The notes under the pieces were generated by a model. It made no database searches. It was not told the origin of the DNA and worked only from the letters and a program-made list of their open reading frames with translations. A stretch of 64,000 bases of DNA from Pseudoneurospora amorphoporcata. Taxonomy: Eukaryota > Ascomycota > Sordariomycetes > Sordariales > Sordariaceae. The stretch spans positions 1-64,000 of the forward strand of contig MU859139.1 in NCBI GenBank assembly GCA_033297205.1, read 5' to 3'. Positions 58,473-64,000 of this stretch are shown in pieces; the stretch's first letter is position 1, and every line of letters begins with the position of its first letter. Position numbers and translations under genes: made by a program.

Positions 58473-61400
58473 GTCGTCGTCCCGCAATTGGGTCGTACGA
58501 GATCCTGTTGGTCCGCGGAACTTGTAAATCGGCACGGCGTGTTGATCGCAGGGGCGTGTTGGATATTTCTCGTCCTGGGAAGCTCGGAAAAGATGGAACA
58601 AAGGCTAAGGGTTAAAAGACGGCACAGAAACCTGGTGCTACGACTGAAGTAGTCGAACCTTGAGCATGGCGTCCGTAACTCGGGTAAGATGCCTAGCCAG
58701 AAGTCAGGGTGCCGGGCGCCTACGCGTTCGGGAAGTGGCTGTTGGAGATGTGACCGTGGTGGTTGGCCCACTGGGCGGGTGGTAACCACTGGGAAGGTAG
58801 AGCTCGAATGCGGAGAGGAAGCGTCGGGCGTAACGGGTTCTTTGACTATGTTTCGACGAGGGAGAAACGAAGCCGGCGAAGACCAAAGGTAGCAGTTTCC
58901 GTATGCAGTATCAATGTAGAAAGTGATGGATAAAGGGAAGCCAGCTTGGTTGGCCTTGTATCGTTGGCTGCCTTGATGATCGTGAGGCTTTTCTTTTTTT
59001 TTTTTTTTTTTTTTTTGGGTGAGTGAAGCAAGCTGTTCCGTGGTCGTACGCCGTGGTAACTGTTGATCAAACTGCAAGTGTATCCCACAAGTGGTTGCGT
59101 ATTGCGCAATGTTAGAGATAGGGGGTGCTGGCGGTGGAAAAGGATGGGGCGGGAGTCGACAAGGATGGAAGTGGTGGAAGAAAGAAAAGATGGAAGAAAG
59201 CAAGTGAAGGAACGAAGTGGAACTGTAAGGTCGAGACTTTCCGCTTCTCGGTCACCGGTCTGCGGTAATCAACTTGAAACAGCCCAGGCTGTAGAGAAGT
59301 GGAAGTGGAAGGAACAGAACGGGAGCCGGCAAGCAGCTAGAAAGTACAGAAGCAGAGAGCAAACTAAAATCAGATGCAGCCGCAGCGAAGGAAAGCACTC
59401 TGCATGGATTGCAGTTGCCCTAGGGTAAGGCAACTTAAAGGAGGCCTACCGGAAGATCTAGCCCAGGGGCAGGTCCAGGTTCGCCGAAGCGGAAGGGCGG
59501 GAAGGAAGAAGTGGATATGAACTGCAGCTGCCAAACGGGGAAGGGAAGGAGTACTTAGGTAGGTACCTCTACGCAGCTGTACACTAGAGGCAGTGACTCT
59601 AGAGTCCCGCTTGGGTTGAGATGATCCGATCGAAGAAGGAAAATTTTAAGAAAGGATAAACCTCGCCAAGTAATAGCGCATCCGTTTCATTTCCATCGAA
59701 TCTCGTTCCATCGTTCCATCGTCCACAAGCACCCACCATCCCTCCATCCACTGTACTTCCTGCCAGGCCGTTGTCAACCAGGTACACACATCATAGTCGT
59801 CTACGGAACTTGGGGGTTGGTGCAAGAAATCGCCGTGTCGTCAGAATTGGACATGACAAGGCAAGGACAGCATCATCATCACACATGCGCATGATGATGG
59901 AGACCTGGAGGGGATGGGCGCTTGGCCGGGCAACAGCGGGGACAAACCACAACAGCGCACTTTGGTCGCCGTTGTTCCGTCGTCTCTACGCCTCACTCAA
60001 TATACGAGAGCACTTCCACATGCTGGCAGCTGAGTGGTTTGATGCGTCGACGCGTACAAGCGCGGAGAGATCGGACTGTAACCTCGATGATATCATGGGG
60101 GACGGGACGAGACCCCGGTCAGGTCTTGTTGTGTTTGTACATGATTTGAAGCCATCACGAAGCCATCACGGAAGAGAAGAGACCACTGGCGGTTGTGTGA
60201 AAACAGCGGCGGAACACGACGAATATATCGGGTGCGCCGTCAGCTTTGGTCTCGCTTTGTCGTCGTCTGACATTCCGGGGGAGGACCCTGTTGGAGTAAG
60301 GATCGGAAGCAAATGGCCGGGTCTAGACCTCAGGGTCCAAGACGAGTTAAGGCGGTCCAATCGAGCCCAGACTCTGTCATCGGTTCGTGGGCTGTGGGGA
60401 CTGCTTCTCGATTCGTTGTTTGGTGCTGGAAAGATAAGCGCTCCCGTCTTGTAATCAGCGACTGCACTTCCGTCCCATCCGGCTTTGCTCGTACAACCAC
60501 AACTTTGAAAGAATGCCATGTTGGGAGCCAGGCACGGATGCAAACACATGGCCAAAGGCACGGTTAATAGCAGCTCAATCCCCGATATTCCCCAGATAGA
60601 CATTATGATATCAAGTCATGGCTATTGATGACCATCTGCTTCCAAATGTGGAGAGACGTCGCCTGAAGCCTGTCGGATGGGATGTGCGGGGGCTGGCAGT
60701 GCAATCGGCTTGCCAGCTGTCCGACAGCTGCCACATATTATTCTCTTCAGCTTCTGCTTCATCTCATCATCTCGGCGATCCGATCGGAAGATGGGACCAA
60801 CAAGTTGTGTCTTCGTCTTTGTCCAGGTGTCTGGAAGATGACATTGTAGTCTAGGTCTCAGACACACACACAGCGACCGCAGCGAGTAATCGCCGCCCGG
60901 CAAGAAAACACGGATGCGATGGCAAACTGCAACCGCCGAAGCCACGACTGATGCCTTGGAGTCGCAAAAATGAGACATACTTTTACGTGATTGAGGGCAA
61001 AGAGGTTGATAACCAGAAGGCAGAAACCATGTAGGCTCTCGACAAAACGGTCAAAGCCGGTGCTCAGGATTCTCAACATCTCCGCTCCGTGTCCGGGTGT
61101 GGATCTGCCGGCTCCGATGGTCACCCCAAGTGGATCCTCCGGATATGTGAATCCGGCTCGGACTTGACTCGGGCGGGGTCCGAGCGTGGGGTGAAGAGAC
61201 ACCAAGATCACCCCCACTCCGTAACCCTGCTGTCTCCATCCCCTGGGCCCCTCTAGCCCCTCCTTGTCCTTCCAGAGTCCAGACAGGGCGGACGCAGCTC
61301 CCCCACATGGCTCCCGATCAGGCACCGCTCGGCCCTCCTCCCACTTCCACGTCGCCCCGTCTACATCGGTCCGATCACGTCGTCAGGCACAATGTCCAAC

Positions 61401-62294
61401 TCCCGAAGCCATCCCCAAATCAAGCTGAAAAATCCCCAATCGTCGTATCAAGGTTGAGCCTCATGGTAGGGGGATTTGTCAGACAGATGCCGAACGTCAC
61501 CTCCGCTTGACCTACGGCGTAGATCCCACTAAAGCCCCCGCACCTTGGTTGCCCACGGGGTTGCAAAGATCCCCGCGCGGGGGGGCTTGTCTTGAGGTAA
61601 TCTGATGCATTAGCTCTGATTGGTGAAGCTGACCAACCTTCAGATTCCACGATAGCTTCGTTGTTCATCAACATGGCCGTCCAGTCGTCGACGCTGTCAC
61701 TGTCGCCGTGTCAAGGGCCGACATTGTGTAAACCACCGCACGAAATATCTGTGGAAACAGCCCTGACAGCTTGGGAGAGGTGCTCGTCAGGATAAACATC
61801 CGGGTCAAATTGTCCACGGCAACCTCACTTGTCAGTGTCGTGACCACCGATCGTGTTGAACATCGTAAGCCAAGTCCAATAAGAATACCGCCATCGGACC
61901 TCAACTGCTGACTATTCGGTGGTGTTGGCTCGGCATTGCTTCATAAGCTTCACAGGGGGATGTCCTGGATGGTTCACCGGCTCATCAATGGATGCTATCC
62001 ACTCCCCGGGTTTGGTGCTGCGGGGATGTGGGCATCCAAGATCTTCATCAGTCCCACTCACTCCGTCCTTGGGGATCCGCTACGACGTACGCAGTATATG
62101 AGGCTACAAAACCCTTGCTACACACGCCTCGTTTCCTCCATGTTTCCATCCATCATTGATATATTGTTTCTCAGCATCAACTTGCTCTTGTCCCTTGCCT
62201 GGTTTAACCCTTCCTCAGCTTCTTTATACCCCGGATTGTCCTGGCGATTCCCTTGCTTTTTTTTTTTTTTTTTCTTTAGAAACAACCAGAAACC
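58473..62294. other. Intergenic / 5' leaders, no clear gene
   Basis: This contains the likely upstream exon or leader of the histidine kinase (58473-58700), a 23-T homopolymer at 58994-59016, an unrecognised 227-codon plus-strand frame at 59771-60454 that is probably chance, and the T-rich leader of the aldehyde dehydrogenase, with 17 T at 62257-62273. Nothing else identified. Confidence 0.5.
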
Positions 62295-63783
62295 ATGGCC
62301 CAAACATATACGGTACCGTTCTTCATCAACGGCGAGGAGGTCGTCACGCCCAAGACCTTTGATATCACATCTCCAAGCACCCAAAAGGTTGTTCATAAGT
62401 GCAGCAGTGCTACTGATGCCGAAGTCAAGGCGGTCGTAAATGCCGCGGCAGAAGCTTTCAAGACATGGGGGAAATCACACCCCAACCAACGCCGTGACCT
62501 CTTTCTCAAGGCGGCCGACATCTTTGAGAAGAGGAAGGAGGAGTTGGGCCGGTACATGATGGATGAGACAGGTGCTCCACGCCAATGGGCCGACTTCAAC
62601 ATTAAGACTGCGAAGGACTTGTTGTTGGATGTGGCCGGGAGATGCGGCACGTTGGAAGGGACGTTCCCAGTGGTCAACGATCCCGACTCTGCAGGTGCTC
62701 TCATCTTGCAGGAGCCTCTTGGTGTTATTCTTGCCGCTGCCCCTTGGTGAGTCTAGCCAAAACGAGGGTATCAGAAAACAAAGGCACTAACACTTGAAAA
62801 GGAACGCCCCTTACATCCTCGGTATCCGCTCCATCCTCTACCCCATCGCCGCCGGCAACACCGCCGTCTTGAAGGCTACCGAGCTCTGCCCACGCAGCAT
62901 GTGGGGTCTCTGCTCCGTCTTCCACGAAGCCGGCCTCCCCAAGGGCGTCCTCAACATGCTCGTCCACGAGTCCGTCAACGCGGCCGCCATCACCGGCTCG
63001 CTCATCGCCCACCCCTTCGTCAGGAAGGTCAACTTCACCGGCAGCACCGCCGTCGGCCGCATCATCGGCCGCATGGCCGGCGAGAACCTCAAGCCGGCAC
63101 TGCTCGAGCTGGGCGGCAAAGCCTCGGCCATCGTCTGGGAGGACGCCGAGCTTGAGAACGCCGCAACCCAGTGCGCCTTGGGAGCCTTCCTCAACTCGGG
63201 TCAAGTCTGCATGTCCACCGAGCGCATCCTGGTGCACAAGGCCGTCCGCGCCGAATTCGAGAAGAAGCTCGTCGCCGCCGTTGAGAACATGTTCGGCCCG
63301 CAAACCCCCGCGCCAGTCCTCATCAACTCCCTCGCCGTCGACAAGAACAAGAGGCTCATCGCGGACGCTCTGTCCAAGGGCGCCAAGCTTTTGTACGGCA
63401 ACCCTAACGCGCAAGAAGAAACCCCCACGCGCATGCGGCCCGTCATCTTGAGCGGAGTCACCACCAACATGGATGTCTACATGATCGAGAGCTTCGGGCC
63501 CACGGTGGCCGTGTACGAGATTGAAACCGAAGAGGAGGCGCTAAGGATCGCCAACGATACCCCGTACGGCCTCACCAGCGCCGTGTTTACTGAGGACTTG
63601 AGGAGGGGATTTCGCATGGCCAAGGAGATCGAGACGGGCGCCGTGCATATCAACAGCATGACGGTGCATGATGAGCCAACGCTGCCGCATGGCGGCACCA
63701 AGGAAAGCGGGTATGGGAGGTTTAACACTGATAAGGGGTTGTCAGAGTGGGTGAGGAGCAAGACTGTTACTTTTAGGTATTGA
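62295..63783 (+). CDS. NAD(P)-dependent aldehyde dehydrogenase
   Basis: Exons 62295-62746 and 62802-63783 join TG|G (Trp) across a 55-nt intron (GTGAGT donor, CACTAAC branch point, AAAAG acceptor), giving 477 residues, a normal length for the family. Catalytic residues are Cys287 in NSGQVCMSTERI and Glu253 in LELGGKAS. The Asn-containing PWN oxyanion region spans the splice site, and FTGSTAVGR is the nucleotide-binding segment. The C-terminal ESFGPTVAVY and GRFNTDKGLSEW are typical. The overall look is that of salicylaldehyde or vanillin dehydrogenase-type ALDHs, which oxidise aromatic aldehydes to acids, but substrate cannot be read from sequence. No targeting signal is evident; cytosolic is likely. 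The start context AAACCATGG is good. Confidence 0.92.
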
Positions 63784-64000
63784 GTCGGCTAGGACTTGGG
63801 AGGGAAGAGAAGGAGGGTTGGTGATGTGTAGGAATTTTTGGGTAGGTGTCGCGAGGTTATGGTGAAAGTGGGGGCAATGAAGGCAGCGAAGCCAGCAAGC
63901 GTGCGTTGATAGATGTGTTTAAGCGATCTACTAGGAAGGTTATGATGGGGCAATGAAATCTTGTTGAAAAGGCTTTGTACGAGCGCACTTCTCGCCTCGT

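Noticed and set aside
59771..60454. Plus-strand 227-codon frame
   Set aside because: No recognisable motif, composition not protein-like, and open frames overlap on both strands.

Overview
This is 64 kb of a filamentous ascomycete nuclear genome, most likely Sordariomycetes and perhaps Sordariales. The evidence is short introns (about 50-100 nt) with GTAAGT/GTACGT-type donors and CTAAC-type branch points, fungal-specific domain architectures, and strong RIP-type decay (CpA to TpA) of the transposon DNA at the left end. No species can be named from the sequence alone.

Layout. 1-4500 is a RIP-damaged transposon graveyard. It holds a minus-strand LTR-retrotransposon gag frame broken mostly by TAG where CAG is expected, a solo LTR with a perfect 5-bp target duplication, and a 1.2-kb element with about 75-bp terminal inverted repeats and a perfect 8-bp target duplication. 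A second copy of the same solo LTR is nested inside that element with its own 5-bp duplication. 5301-7159 is an unrecognised fungal protein gene. 7.2-13.3 kb has no convincing gene. 13312-17556 is a VPS9/ankyrin/PX/BAR-like endosomal regulator (VARP-like, Vrl1 type). 17.6-21.7 kb is gene-free and contains the only assembly gap, set between a G-run, a C-rich run and two diverged direct repeats. 21751-26108 is a large coiled-coil protein, followed by a tRNA-His gene with an intron.

28.3-34.4 kb is a decay block with two adjacent broken membrane transporters: an ammonium transporter and an ABCC-type ABC transporter. Each has lost its middle through an apparently in-frame deletion, and each also carries frameshifts. 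RIP is not the cause here, since base composition is normal.

35.4-63.8 kb is ordinary housekeeping sequence: a SAS4-domain protein (histone acetylation), TAF2 (TFIID), a Wss1-type DNA-protein crosslink protease, a secreted or vacuolar aspartic protease, an unusually long CDC26-like APC/C subunit, a multi-PAS hybrid histidine kinase, and an aldehyde dehydrogenase. The genes are monocistronic and on both strands. There is no sign of a metabolic gene cluster or of a coherent new system. The most informative parts of the window are the nested transposon structure and the pair of internally deleted transporters. Exon boundaries were placed by hand from splice motifs and reading-frame continuity.
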